A stretch of 64,000 nt of DNA from RGIG4097 sp045613765. GTDB taxonomy: Bacteria > Bacillota > Clostridia > Christensenellales > CAG-917. The position numbers were made by a program, and so were the translations under genes. Under the pieces are notes generated by a model. The model ran no database searches. It was not told the DNA's origin and saw only the letters and a program-made list of their open reading frames with translations. Below, one piece after another: positions 1 to 9,014 of the stretch. Each line of letters starts with the position of its first letter. Within the stretch, counting starts at the first letter, position 1. The stretch lies in the NCBI GenBank assembly GCA_045613765.1, contig JAZLBO010000021.1:25187-89186 (forward strand). The letters run 5' to 3'.

Positions 1-1734
1 AAGTTTTGTGTGCTCTGTGATATGTGTTTTGTGATCGTCAACTGAGTCGGGCAAGACAACTTCATCTTCAAGAAGCAAGTTTTCTCGCATTGCCTTTGAG
101 ATGTGTGCCTCGTCAAGATCTCGTCCACTTTCCCAGTTGCCAAAGCCGAGAATTTCAAAGAGTTTGCCCCTTGTACGATTGGTCATCACACCACTTTCGT
201 CAGTGAAAAGACCAAGTTTCAAAAGATCATAGACCATTGCTCGTCTTGTTGAAATGTTGTCTTCAATTTCGTTGACAGTGTCAAATACAATGTCTTCACT
301 GTTGAGCGCACTTGCCTTGAAACAAGTGATTTCCACATCCCCATTTTCTCCTGCAACACGGATCATTCTCTCTGCCTTTGCATATTGCTTGTAAAGGCGA
401 ATAATGTGCTTGCCGACCTTACGCACTGCCTCACGAATACTGTCTGCAGTAAGTGAAATTCTTGTGTCGTCTTGTTCAAGAAGAAGGGATATTGCCGTGC
501 CTGATGAAACGTTGGCAGGCACTTGTGAATATGTGGTCACTTCACTGACGCCACTGATCATAACAAACTCGTTGAGCAGTTTTTCTTCCTCACGGCTAAA
601 CTCGGTGGGGACTTGCCCTGCATTCATCATCACGGGAGGTGTGCTGCCCTGTCTATAAATGAGCACTTTGCCGGGTGAAAGACCTTCTTCTTCAAGGTTC
701 TCAATATCAACCGATCCGTCCTCAACAGCGAGAACACCCATCGCAATTCGGTTCATAAACTCGTGTTTGCGATTTTTGACGGTGTTGTAGGCACGTTGAA
801 CGGGGATAATTCTTTCCACCACACTTGAACCGAAGAAACTGCCCAAAGTGTCAAGGCAATGTTGCTTGGCAAAGGGGTATGTGCGAGTGTTTTCTTCGCC
901 ATTGACAAAGGGCAAAACACCGTCATAAACAAGGGTGTCGCCTGCCACAATAACCAGTCTTCCGTCGGGATAATCAACAGTGGGTTTTGAGTATTTTTCA
1001 ATAACGAGTACACTGTCGCTTTTCTTTTCGGACACAAATCTTGGCACTGTTGCGCTATATCCAAATCCACCTGCAACTTCACTGTTGTCAAAGGTGAAGA
1101 CACCTATTTCCTTGCCGTCAACTTCTACACCCCAAAGTGTCTTTACGTCATCAACGGACATAACCTTGGCGTGCATAATTGAAGGTTGCTTTTCAATTTC
1201 ACTGACTGCAAGGTCTTCGGGGAAAATCTCAAAGGGAGAGCATACACTGATGCTCACATCTCCTTCCTTCAAGGTTGCATCTGCGTCAAGTGCCTTTCCC
1301 TTTTCGCCATCCCACACAACTTTGTAAAATGCACTGCCTGTGATTTCACTCCATGTGTTTGCATTTGACATAAGTCCACTGAAATTGTTTTCTTCTTCTA
1401 CCGCGTGCAAAAGTTTTGTTGCAAGTTTTGCTGCAGAGATGTCTTCGTCATCATTTGTTTGAGGGCGTACACCCGCTTTTGCTTTGACCTTTGCAAGTTT
1501 TGAAAGTCTTGTTTCAAGGATAGGTGCAATGTGGTTGTATACTTCTCGGCTTTGCCAAAAATATTGTTTGCCTCTATCTTCAATATCTCCACGGGGGGAA
1601 ATTTCTGCGTATTGGTTGCCAATGACAAAGTTCATATTCAATCGCCAATTAAGTTCAAGAGGACGTCTTTTTTCCTGCCTTTCCTTAAAGTCCTGCAATA
1701 TGCTTGTCACAAGTTGGTTTTGTTTGTCTTTCAT
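1..1734 (-). CDS. Phage portal protein (partial, C-terminus beyond window)
   Basis: This reading frame is open for 578 codons from an ATG at 1734 to the window edge with no stop, so the C-terminus is missing. The translation begins MKDKQNQLVTSILQDF and contains features usual in P22-type portal proteins: a long helical N-terminus, a central region ending in PVQRAYNTVKNRKHE, and the segment ATYSQVPANVSSGTA-like (VPANVSSGTAISLLLEQDD) typical of the wing/stem. Portals form the dodecameric ring through which DNA is packaged and ejected. The start codon overlaps the stop of the upstream zinc-ribbon gene by four bases (ATGA), and the terminase large subunit lies two genes upstream, which is the normal phage order. 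The family call comes from residue pattern and context, not from a search. Confidence 0.85.
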   Translation of the reverse strand, partial: MKDKQNQLVTSILQDFKERQEKRRPLELNWRLNMNFVIGNQYAEISPRGDIEDRGKQYFWQSREVYNHIAPILETRLSKLAKVKAKAGVRPQTNDDEDISAAKLATKLLHAVEEENNFSGLMSNANTWSEITGSAFYKVVWDGEKGKALDADATLKEGDVSISVCSPFEIFPEDLAVSEIEKQPSIMHAKVMSVDDVKTLWGVEVDGKEIGVFTFDNSEVAGGFGYSATVPRFVSEKKSDSVLVIEKYSKPTVDYPDGRLVIVAGDTLVYDGVLPFVNGEENTRTYPFAKQHCLDTLGSFFGSSVVERIIPVQRAYNTVKNRKHEFMNRIAMGVLAVEDGSVDIENLEEEGLSPGKVLIYRQGSTPPVMMNAGQVPTEFSREEEKLLNEFVMISGVSEVTTYSQVPANVSSGTAISLLLEQDDTRISLTADSIREAVRKVGKHIIRLYKQYAKAERMIRVAGENGDVEITCFKASALNSEDIVFDTVNEIEDNISTRRAMVYDLLKLGLFTDESGVMTNRTRGKLFEILGFGNWESGRDLDEAHISKAMRENLLLEDEVVLPDSVDDHKTHITEHTKL

Positions 1735-2138
1735 TTGATTCTCCTTATGCTTTTGAGTTTTTTGAAAAATTGTTGAAAATGTTTTGTAAATTGTTCAAAT
1801 TTGTTTGTTGAAAAATGTCTTTTGTATCTTCTTTTATGTCTTCGTTTCGTGTGTTTCAGTCGGCACTGATATTCTCTTTCAGTTTTGTTGACGATGGGAG
1901 TTTGACTAATGGCTTTCTCTGTGGTTTTTCCATCAAAATGCCACAGTGGACGGTGCTGACTTTCACTGCGCAAAATTACATTGGGCACTGCGCTTGGCAC
2001 AAAATGTTCGCCAAGTTTTTTGTATAACGTCACCCCACACTTTCTGCACACAGTGATGTCAACCTCGTCAACGTACAACCCTGCATCTTCTCCACAAAAT
2101 ACGCATTTTGCTTTGCCTTGAAGTTTATATACGTTCAT
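1731..2138 (-). CDS. Small zinc-ribbon phage protein with basic tail
   Basis: A 135-residue protein lying between the terminase and portal genes, with four-base overlaps at both ends (2135-2138 and 1731-1734), so it is translationally coupled inside the packaging module. The N-terminal 40 residues carry two CxxC pairs (CVFC and CRKC) that would bind one zinc. The C-terminal third is strongly basic (RRHKRRYKRH), which suggests nucleic-acid contact. I do not recognise the family. Position alone suggests a head-module accessory protein; a DNA-binding packaging factor is possible but unproven. Confidence 0.6.
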   Translation of the reverse strand: MNVYKLQGKAKCVFCGEDAGLYVDEVDITVCRKCGVTLYKKLGEHFVPSAVPNVILRSESQHRPLWHFDGKTTEKAISQTPIVNKTEREYQCRLKHTKRRHKRRYKRHFSTNKFEQFTKHFQQFFKKLKSIRRIK

Positions 2139-2419
2139 TTTTTCTTCCCTTTTGATTTAGAAAAGGTTGCCAACTCTTGTAGCAACCTTTCCTTTTCCTT
2201 TTGTATTTCTTCGTCACTCATTTCTTCAATTGACGGCTCGCCAACAAGGTCAAGATACGCCTTCAAAGCACCTGAGTCCGGTGGACAATACTTTGTCGTG
2301 ACTTTCTTTTTGTTGAGCACTGCTTGTCCAGTTTCATCCACCACGTATTCCTCTGTGATTTCATCATAAGTGTATCCCGTAGCCTTTTTCAATAGTGCCT
2401 TTATAAGTTCTTCATCCAT
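2135..2419 (-). CDS. Small hypothetical phage head-module protein
   Basis: A 94-residue acidic/lysine-rich protein starting at the ATG complementary to 2417-2419. It overlaps the 3' end of the terminase gene by 19 bases and the next gene by four. The sequence is mostly predicted helical (EEIQKEKERLLQELATF), with a KSKGKKK tail. It contains YDEITEEYVVDETGQ but no motif I can name. Its position between large terminase and portal is not the usual place for a small terminase, which normally precedes the large one. Function unknown. Confidence 0.6.
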   Translation of the reverse strand: MDEELIKALLKKATGYTYDEITEEYVVDETGQAVLNKKKVTTKYCPPDSGALKAYLDLVGEPSIEEMSDEEIQKEKERLLQELATFSKSKGKKK

Positions 2420-3834
2420 TGATTTCTCCTGTTATAGCGTATAAGTTTTTCTTTGTCCGTTTCTATGACAGACGGCTGATGTTTTGGTCGCTCGGCAGGG
2501 TCGGGTAGGCTCATAACAAAATAGCGCAAATCGTCCATGGCGTGATCGTCAACCTTCTTTGGTCGGTCATCTCTGCCCCACCAATATGACTTGATTTCAC
2601 TGATCATATTCACACAAGTTTTGAAGATATACAACCTTGGTGGTTTTTGACAAAACAATGACTTTATCCGTTGAATACCAGTGTATAAATCCTTGTTTAT
2701 GCTTGTATTAACCAAAATGCCTTTTTCATAAAACAACTCTGCAACACTCTTTTCCCCTGCCAAAGTACGTTGGTTTGACGCGCTGTCAATCAAGGCACGA
2801 AGCCTGCCTTTATTATCCCTTTGCCACCCCAATTTGTCTGCAAGTGCAAATATCTTTTCAACGTGGTGATCTATCGTTTTTCCACTTTCATAGTGCTCCC
2901 CAACCACGTAAATATTGCCGTCATAATCCACTGCATAAAAGTGACAACTTGTGGGGTTTTTCAACCCCGGGTCTATGGAAATATTATTCTGCCAATCCTT
3001 TGGCACAGGGAAAGGATCTATGACGTGAACGTCTGGGTTGAACTCGGGATACACAAGACCTTCACCCACCGTAAACTTGCCAAAACGTCTGCTCTCTTGC
3101 TCGCTTTCGGAGGTCACTGAAAGCATGGCGTCAATCTCGTTTTCATCAAGGTAGGGGTTGTCTTTCCACTCCATGTGGACTGTCCACACTTCTGGATTTT
3201 GACGGACGTTGAGTTCAATCTCGTCATACACCCACGTCAATCCTTTCAAGGGTGTCATAGTGCCAAAAATCATGCCACACTTGTCAAAGACACGCATACG
3301 GCACTCGGCATATATATCTTCGGGTGGTTCTTCGTCAAACCATACAAAGTCAAGGCTTGCACCTTGAAATTTCTCTCTACCTTGGTCGCAAGATTTGAAC
3401 CCTATCTTTGAAAGTCCACCAAGGGCGTTGCGCACTACGATATGATCTATCACGCCATACTCGGGCGCACCCTTCTTGCCACTGACCATTACGATTTCTT
3501 CAATAAATCGTGGGGATAGATATTTGAGCACTTTGGCTTGCGCTACGTCACGTTGCACTTCCCTTGTAAGACTGACCACCCAACCACTGACTGACGGGCG
3601 ATTTTCTTTGTAGGGGTGTATCCCTCTTGCAAGCCATACGGTTTCAACTGCACCACACTCGGTCTTGCCACTTCTATTTCCACCAAATACCCATCGATTG
3701 CGCTTGTTTGACTTGTGAAAAGCAAGTTGCTTTTGGTGCACTTTGTCACGGTTGTAATGATTGAGCGCATCATTTTCACGGATATGCTGTTCCTTTTCCA
3801 GTTGCAAGATTTTTTTGATGATGTCGATTTCCAT
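2401..3834 (-). CDS. Phage terminase large subunit
   Basis: The motor and nuclease that cuts and packages phage DNA into proheads. From the ATG at 3834 the protein is 477 residues. The ATPase domain shows a Walker A motif GGNRSGKT (about residues 51-58), a Walker B strand FVWFDEEPP (catalytic acid near 168) and a coupling motif GTMTPLKG (191-198). The C-terminal RNase-H-fold nuclease begins at SIDPG (about 286-290) and ends with the acidic KVDDHAMDD segment. The frame is open 59 codons further upstream, but that extension is phenylalanine-rich, AT-rich and lacks any phage-like motif, so I place the start at MEIDIIKK. No small terminase gene is seen upstream. Confidence 0.9.
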   Translation of the reverse strand: MEIDIIKKILQLEKEQHIRENDALNHYNRDKVHQKQLAFHKSNKRNRWVFGGNRSGKTECGAVETVWLARGIHPYKENRPSVSGWVVSLTREVQRDVAQAKVLKYLSPRFIEEIVMVSGKKGAPEYGVIDHIVVRNALGGLSKIGFKSCDQGREKFQGASLDFVWFDEEPPEDIYAECRMRVFDKCGMIFGTMTPLKGLTWVYDEIELNVRQNPEVWTVHMEWKDNPYLDENEIDAMLSVTSESEQESRRFGKFTVGEGLVYPEFNPDVHVIDPFPVPKDWQNNISIDPGLKNPTSCHFYAVDYDGNIYVVGEHYESGKTIDHHVEKIFALADKLGWQRDNKGRLRALIDSASNQRTLAGEKSVAELFYEKGILVNTSINKDLYTGIQRIKSLFCQKPPRLYIFKTCVNMISEIKSYWWGRDDRPKKVDDHAMDDLRYFVMSLPDPAERPKHQPSVIETDKEKLIRYNRRNQWMKNL

Positions 3835-4137
3835 ATTTCGACCATACAATACCACAATGGCAAAAATCAAAGGTATGTGCCAAAAATTTTTGGAAATGGA
3901 AAAATTAACTTTGTTAAAAAACTCAAAAAATCGCCATGAAAACGTGATAAATTGATGTGAAAATACAAAAAACTCGGTTGAAAAAATGAAAATGCCTGAG
4001 TGTAAAATCAAAATACAACTTAACTAAAATTGGAAAGTTGACAGAATACCGAAGGGAGCAATATTTTGCTCACGGCAAAAATTTCAAGATTTTTGGGATA
4101 AACTCTTTATTTTTGTCTATATATATAGTAAAATATT
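3835..4137. other. AT-rich junction between phage module and chromosome
   Basis: About 300 bases with no convincing gene. On the minus side it precedes the terminase; on the plus side it holds a weak promoter-like pair (TTGGGA at 4095-4100, TCTATA at 4118-4123) just upstream of the membrane-protein gene. There is no integrase, repressor or recognisable attachment-site repeat. This is where the phage material stops. Confidence 0.5.
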
Positions 4138-5208
4138 ATGGATATGAAAAAAGTTCTTACAATTTTGACAATAGCATTTATTTTTGCAATCACATTTTCA
4201 ATGTGGGGATTTTCTGCGCACACAGATATTGCTCAAGCAGATGAAACAATTTCATACATTTGCATTGAACCTGCAGACCTTGAAAAAAATGAGTACGCAG
4301 GCGCAACGAGTGTGGCAGTCATTGGCGAAGACGGCAACCCCCTTTTCTATCTCATTGAAGGCTACTACTACCCCGTTGAAACAAAATCAATCGGTGGCGA
4401 AAACTTCTACTTCCTTCGTGTTGATGGCGTATCTGAAAATGCTTTCATTAAAACAACAATCGCACCTATCCCATTGCCCAGTGGTGCAACCAAAGAAAAC
4501 GCACTTCCCGGCAATCTTTTGCTCAAGGAAAACGTGACGATTGCTCTTGACGGACAAACTGTTGACACTCGTCAAGGTTGGACAGTGAAACTCATTGGCG
4601 TCAAGGACAACGACTTCTTTGTGCAAGCATCTCTTGGCGAAACAAATGTTTGTGGTCTTGTGGCAAAAGACAACTTTACCCTGTCAAATGTGGTGTATCA
4701 TCCTGTGTTTCAAGCAAAACGTGAAGGATTGCTCAATGCAACACCCGAAGATGAAATCATTGGTGGCGCAACCACAGATAAGTCTGTGTTGCTCCGCATA
4801 ATCCTTATCATTGGCATTGCAGTGCCTGCAATCATCATTGCAATCATGATATTCAAGCCCGGCAGAGCCAGTGCAAAAACCAACTACGATCGTCACGCAA
4901 TGCGCACACGTCGTGAAGAAGAAATGGACTACGATCGTGATCGCAGATATGATCGTGAAAAGGACTACTCTCGCCGTGCACCCTATGATGATAGGGGCTA
5001 TGATGACCGTGATTACAACGGCAGACAAGATCAAAGAGATTACGATAGACAAGGATATGACAGAGGCCGTGACAACTACGACGGCAGAAGTTATGATCAA
5101 AGAGGTTATGACGGATATCGTGACGGCTACCGTGATGATAGACCCCGTGATGACAGACCTCGTGATGACAGACCTCGTGACGATAGAGATTACGATAGAA
5201 GGCGATAA
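4138..5208 (+). CDS. Single-pass membrane protein with Asp/Arg/Tyr-rich tail
   Basis: A 356-residue protein of unknown family. It starts with a signal-like segment (MKKVLTILTIAFIFAITF), followed by an extracytoplasmic domain of about 185 residues, a transmembrane helix (about 218-239, LIIGIAVPAIIIAIMIF) and a ~117-residue cytoplasmic tail made almost only of Asp, Arg, Tyr and Gly. The tail ends in tandem RPRDD repeats encoded by near-identical 15-base units. No Shine-Dalgarno sequence precedes either ATG (4138 or 4144), so the start is uncertain by two codons. The yfcE gene begins two bases after the stop, suggesting one transcript. The tail is predicted to be disordered. Confidence 0.8.
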   Translation: MDMKKVLTILTIAFIFAITFSMWGFSAHTDIAQADETISYICIEPADLEKNEYAGATSVAVIGEDGNPLFYLIEGYYYPVETKSIGGENFYFLRVDGVSENAFIKTTIAPIPLPSGATKENALPGNLLLKENVTIALDGQTVDTRQGWTVKLIGVKDNDFFVQASLGETNVCGLVAKDNFTLSNVVYHPVFQAKREGLLNATPEDEIIGGATTDKSVLLRIILIIGIAVPAIIIAIMIFKPGRASAKTNYDRHAMRTRREEEMDYDRDRRYDREKDYSRRAPYDDRGYDDRDYNGRQDQRDYDRQGYDRGRDNYDGRSYDQRGYDGYRDGYRDDRPRDDRPRDDRPRDDRDYDRRR

Positions 5209-5210
5209 AA

Positions 5211-5756
5211 TTGAAGACACTTTACATTGCATCAGACATACACGGTGGGCTTTTCCACTTCAAGAAATTTTGGCAAGCCATTGAAAATGACGCCAACAAA
5301 AAGGTTATCCTTCTTGGCGACACCTACAATCACGGCCCAAGAAACCCCTTCCCCGAAGAATATGCACCTATGGAAGTAGAGGCACTTCTTGAAAGCAAAA
5401 TGGGGGAATTTGACGTCATCAAAGGCAACTGCGACAGTGAAGTTGACCAAATGATTTCCCCTTTCAAGATTAGGGGAGATTTCTCTTTGAAGGACGGAGA
5501 TAGACATATCTTCTTCACTCACGGACACAAAGTCAATCCCGATATGCCTTCAAAGAAGGCAAAAGTGGGAGATGTTGTCTTGTACGGACATTTCCACGTG
5601 CCTTGCCACACCATTGTTGATGGCGTCCACTATATCTGTGTAGGCTCAATCTCAATGCCAAAAGACGGCAGTAAGCACACTTATGCAATTTACAACAATT
5701 CAACCATCACTGTGAAAGCACTCGACGGCACAACGGTACTTGAAATAAAACTATAA
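5211..5756 (+). CDS. yfcE: YfcE/MJ0936-family metallophosphodiesterase
   Basis: A 181-residue calcineurin-fold phosphodiesterase of the YfcE family, which hydrolyses model phosphodiesters with two bound metals. Metal-ligand motifs are visible in order: SDIHGG (residues 8-13), LLGDTYNHG, KGNCDSE, FTHGH and YGHFHVP. Length matches the family (about 180). The start is TTG, chosen because the frame begins there and an AAGGCGA sequence sits about six bases upstream, inside the end of the preceding gene. A glycosidase gene follows 15 bases later. The natural substrate is not inferable. Confidence 0.88.
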   Translation: MKTLYIASDIHGGLFHFKKFWQAIENDANKKVILLGDTYNHGPRNPFPEEYAPMEVEALLESKMGEFDVIKGNCDSEVDQMISPFKIRGDFSLKDGDRHIFFTHGHKVNPDMPSKKAKVGDVVLYGHFHVPCHTIVDGVHYICVGSISMPKDGSKHTYAIYNNSTITVKALDGTTVLEIKL

Positions 5757-5771
5757 AACACACAAAGGTAC

Positions 5772-7532
5772 ATGATGAAAGCACCAATTAGACTTAACAC
5801 ACCATTTGAAACCACCGATATTCCTTTGAGTGAATATCCTCGTCCACAATTTCAACGTGACAGTTATATCACTCTCAACGGAAAGTGGCAGTATGCCATT
5901 TATCGCAATAGTGAAAAGTTTGACGGCTATCAAGGGGATATCCTTGTGCCTTTCTCACCGGAATCACTTTTGTCCGGACTCCCCGAAGGCACTCTTGTCA
6001 CACCCAGTGACGTCCTTTACTATCATCGCACCTTTACACTGCCCAGTGAGTTTATAAAGTCAAAGACTTTCATCCACTTTGGCGCAGTTGACTACGCTTG
6101 CAAAGTGTCAATCAACGGCAGAGTTGTAGGTGAGCACACGGGTGGCTACACCCCCTTCTCTTTTGACGTGACAGACTATATCTACTCTGGCGAAAACTAC
6201 ATTGACGTTGTTGTCACCGACCCCAGTGATACTTCATATCACTCAAGAGGCAAGCAAGCACTGAAACACGGCAAAATTTGGTACACCCCTCAATCAGGCA
6301 TTTGGCAAAGCGTATGGCTTGAAAGTGTGCCTGAAACATATCTCAAAGATATTACAATCGTACCCGACATTGACAACGATTGCGTTATGTTGCGCCTTGA
6401 CAAACCCAAGGGCGTTATTGCAGAAATCATTGTTGCAGACAACGGCATTGCCCTTTCAAAGACAGTATGCGACAAGGATATGGCAGTCATCTCAATGACC
6501 GACTATGAACTCTGGTGTCCTGAAAATCCTAAACTTTATGACATAGTCATAAAAGTGGGTGATGATATTGTCAAATCATACTTTGGTATGCGTAAGTTTA
6601 GCATCGTCACAGACAATCTTGGTTTCAAGCGTCTTGGACTCAACAACAAGCCTTATTTCCACAAAGGCGTCCTTGACCAAGGCTACTGGTCTGACGGTAT
6701 GCTCACTCCCCCTTCAAACTCTGCCCTTGAATACGACGTGAAACTTGTCAAATCTATGGGCTTTAATATGATCCGTAAGCACATCAAAATCGAGCCACTT
6801 CGTTGGTACTACCACTGCGACAAGGAAGGCATCCTTGTGTGGCAAGATATGGTGTCCGGTGGCGAGAAATACAACTTCCTTTACATTGGCTTCCTTGCTT
6901 TCCTTGAAAAACATATCAAGGACGACAACGAAGCTCAATACAAAAAACTCGCCCGTGCAAACAAGGACGGCAGAGATGAGTTTGAAAAGGAAGTCCGTGA
7001 AACCATGGACTACTTGAAAAACGTAGTTTCCCTTTCCGTTTGGGTGCCTTTCAACGAAGGTTGGGGACAATTTGACTCCGTGCGTATCACAAAAGAAATG
7101 AAAAAGATTGACAACACTCGTATCATTGATAGCGTCAGTGGTTGGAACGATCAAGGCAAAGACTCAAGCGATCTCAAATCTCGCCATATCTATTTCAAAC
7201 CTATCACTGTGCCTCGCAAGGACAAACGTTGCTACGTGCTCAGTGAGTTTGGTGGATATTCACTTCCCATCAAGGAGCACATGTTCTCTCCCGACAAGAT
7301 CTTTGGATATAGAGTGTACAAATCAACAGACGCACTTGCAGATGCCTTTACAAAACTCTACGAAAAGAGCATTTTGCCCCTTGTTGACAAGGGATTGTCT
7401 GCCACCGTCTATACACAAGTCAGTGACGTTGAAGAAGAAATCAACGGACTTGTCACTTATGATAGAAAGGTTGTCAAATTCCCCATCAACCTTATGAAAT
7501 CACTCAACGAAAAGTTGACAATCAAAAACTAA
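5772..7532 (+). CDS. Glycoside hydrolase family 2 protein
   Basis: A 586-residue cytoplasmic glycosidase of the GH2 clan (beta-galactosidase, glucuronidase, mannosidase and relatives). It has the jelly-roll sugar-binding domain (TLNGKWQYAIY near residue 37), an immunoglobulin-like middle and a TIM barrel. The catalytic acid/base is the Glu in VPFNEGWGQ and the nucleophile the Glu in LSEFGGY. No signal peptide. Two adjacent ATGs (5772 and 5775) follow an AAAGG; either could start. It is far shorter than the LacZ protein at 41401-44418 and closer to the short GH2 subfamilies, so the substrate is uncertain. Confidence 0.85.
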   Translation: MMKAPIRLNTPFETTDIPLSEYPRPQFQRDSYITLNGKWQYAIYRNSEKFDGYQGDILVPFSPESLLSGLPEGTLVTPSDVLYYHRTFTLPSEFIKSKTFIHFGAVDYACKVSINGRVVGEHTGGYTPFSFDVTDYIYSGENYIDVVVTDPSDTSYHSRGKQALKHGKIWYTPQSGIWQSVWLESVPETYLKDITIVPDIDNDCVMLRLDKPKGVIAEIIVADNGIALSKTVCDKDMAVISMTDYELWCPENPKLYDIVIKVGDDIVKSYFGMRKFSIVTDNLGFKRLGLNNKPYFHKGVLDQGYWSDGMLTPPSNSALEYDVKLVKSMGFNMIRKHIKIEPLRWYYHCDKEGILVWQDMVSGGEKYNFLYIGFLAFLEKHIKDDNEAQYKKLARANKDGRDEFEKEVRETMDYLKNVVSLSVWVPFNEGWGQFDSVRITKEMKKIDNTRIIDSVSGWNDQGKDSSDLKSRHIYFKPITVPRKDKRCYVLSEFGGYSLPIKEHMFSPDKIFGYRVYKSTDALADAFTKLYEKSILPLVDKGLSATVYTQVSDVEEEINGLVTYDRKVVKFPINLMKSLNEKLTIKN

Positions 7533-7556
7533 TCGTCATCACTAAGGAAAACAACT

Positions 7557-8387
7557 ATGAGCATTGCCGACAAGATTTTCATTGATACTTGCAGAGATAT
7601 TCTCGACAACGGTGTCTGGGACACCCATCTTCCCGTCCGTCCAAAATGGCTTGACGGCACTCCTGCACATACAATAAAAAAGTTCTGCATAGTCAATAGA
7701 TATGATCTTTCAAAGGAATTTCCCATCATCACACTGCGCCGTACTGCTTTCAAATCTGCAGTTGATGAAATCCTTTGGATATGGCAAAAAAAGTCCAACA
7801 ACGTCAAGGATTTGAACTCACACATCTGGGATAGTTGGGCAGATGAAACAGGCTCAATCGGCAAGGCTTACGGCTATCAACTCGGAGTAAAACACACCTA
7901 TCCCGAAGGGGAATTTGACCAAGTTGACCGTGTGCTTTATGACCTTAAAAACAATCCGTCATCTCGTAGAATTATGACCAATATCTACAACTTTCAAGAC
8001 CTTCACGAGATGCATCTCTACCCTTGTGCCTACTCTGTGACTTTCAACGTTGCAGATGGCAAACTCAATGCAATACTCAATCAACGCAGTCAAGATACAC
8101 TGACTGCCAACAACTGGAACGTGGTGCAATATGCAGTGCTTGTACACATGTTTGCACAAGTCAGTGGGCTTGAAGTTGGCGAACTTGTACACGTCATTGC
8201 AGACGCTCACATCTATGATAGACACGTGCCAATCGTTGAAAAGATTTTGCAAAATAAGCAGTTTAACGCTCCAAAACTTTGGATAAACCCCGAAATCAAG
8301 GATTTCTACGATTTTACAGTCAACGACTTCCGTCTTGAAGGATATGAGTTTACACCCCTTGAAGACAAGATCGAAGTGGCTGTGTAG
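7557..8387 (+). CDS. thyA: Thymidylate synthase ThyA
   Basis: Converts dUMP to dTMP using methylene-tetrahydrofolate. The 276-residue protein closely resembles the Bacillus subtilis ThyA type, with the same C-terminal pattern (LWINPE-KDFY-FTV-DF, ending EVAV). The catalytic cysteine is C157 in LYPCAY, and the arginine pair NNPSSRR is present. As in that subfamily, the residue after the catalytic Cys is not His, and the dUMP-binding loop reads QRSQDTLTANNWNV instead of the E. coli-type LG-PFN. It sits seven bases upstream of folA, the enzyme that recycles the dihydrofolate ThyA produces. Confidence 0.95.
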   Translation: MSIADKIFIDTCRDILDNGVWDTHLPVRPKWLDGTPAHTIKKFCIVNRYDLSKEFPIITLRRTAFKSAVDEILWIWQKKSNNVKDLNSHIWDSWADETGSIGKAYGYQLGVKHTYPEGEFDQVDRVLYDLKNNPSSRRIMTNIYNFQDLHEMHLYPCAYSVTFNVADGKLNAILNQRSQDTLTANNWNVVQYAVLVHMFAQVSGLEVGELVHVIADAHIYDRHVPIVEKILQNKQFNAPKLWINPEIKDFYDFTVNDFRLEGYEFTPLEDKIEVAV

Positions 8388-8394
8388 GAGAGAT

Positions 8395-8982
8395 ATGAAA
8401 CTTATCGTTGCAGTTGACAAAAACTGGGGCATTGGCAAAAACAACGGACTGCTCTTTGACCTTAAACTTGACATGAAACACTTTGTCGAGCATACAAAGG
8501 GAAAGGTGGTCGTTATGGGGGCAAACACATTGCGCTCCTTGCCCAATGGTATGCCTTTGAAGAATCGCACCAATATCGTCTTGAACCCTGACGGTGATCT
8601 TTTTGATGCCATTGAAAAGGGATATATCTTGACCACTTCTCTTGACGAACTTTTGGAGCAAATCAACGCCCAAGAAGACAAGGAAGTTTATGTCATTGGT
8701 GGCGCAATGATGTACCATACGTTGCTCCCATATTGCGACACTGCATATATCACAAAAGTTGACAGTGACGGGGGCGCAACAGTCTTCCACGACAACCTTG
8801 ACAACCTTGATAATTGGACGTGCGTTGAAACAAGCGAGCCTATGGATGACAACGGACACACAATACGCTTTTGCACATACAAAAATGCAAGCCCATCTGT
8901 ATTCAAGTCAACAGTTGACAAAAACAAAAAGGGGCTGACCTTTGAAGATTGCATTGACAAATTTAATGCACGAAAAAACTGA
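8395..8982 (+). CDS. folA: Dihydrofolate reductase
   Basis: Reduces dihydrofolate to tetrahydrofolate with NADPH. The protein (195 residues) starts MKLIVAVDKNWGIGKNN and shows the WGIG Met20-loop, the VVMGANTLRSLP NADPH-binding strand (usually G-T/K-S) and the VIGGAMMY motif. I chose the ATG at 8395, preceded by GGAG at 8388-8391, rather than an upstream in-frame ATG inside thyA. About 30 extra residues at the C-terminus (ending DCIDKFNARKN) exceed the usual ~165. Coupled with thyA, it closes the folate cycle for dTMP synthesis. Confidence 0.93.
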   Translation: MKLIVAVDKNWGIGKNNGLLFDLKLDMKHFVEHTKGKVVVMGANTLRSLPNGMPLKNRTNIVLNPDGDLFDAIEKGYILTTSLDELLEQINAQEDKEVYVIGGAMMYHTLLPYCDTAYITKVDSDGGATVFHDNLDNLDNWTCVETSEPMDDNGHTIRFCTYKNASPSVFKSTVDKNKKGLTFEDCIDKFNARKN

Positions 8983-9014
8983 AAATTCTATACTTTTACA
9001 AGGAGATAAAATAT

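Noticed and set aside
3835..4011. N-terminal 59-residue extension of the terminase
   Set aside because: Phe-rich, AT-driven frame with no SD and no resemblance to terminase N-termini; the ATG at 3834 is a better start.
4684..5284. Long ORFs antisense and out of frame to the Asp/Arg/Tyr tail
   Set aside because: Low-complexity repeats leave all frames open; the products are Val/Ile/Thr-only and have no start signals.
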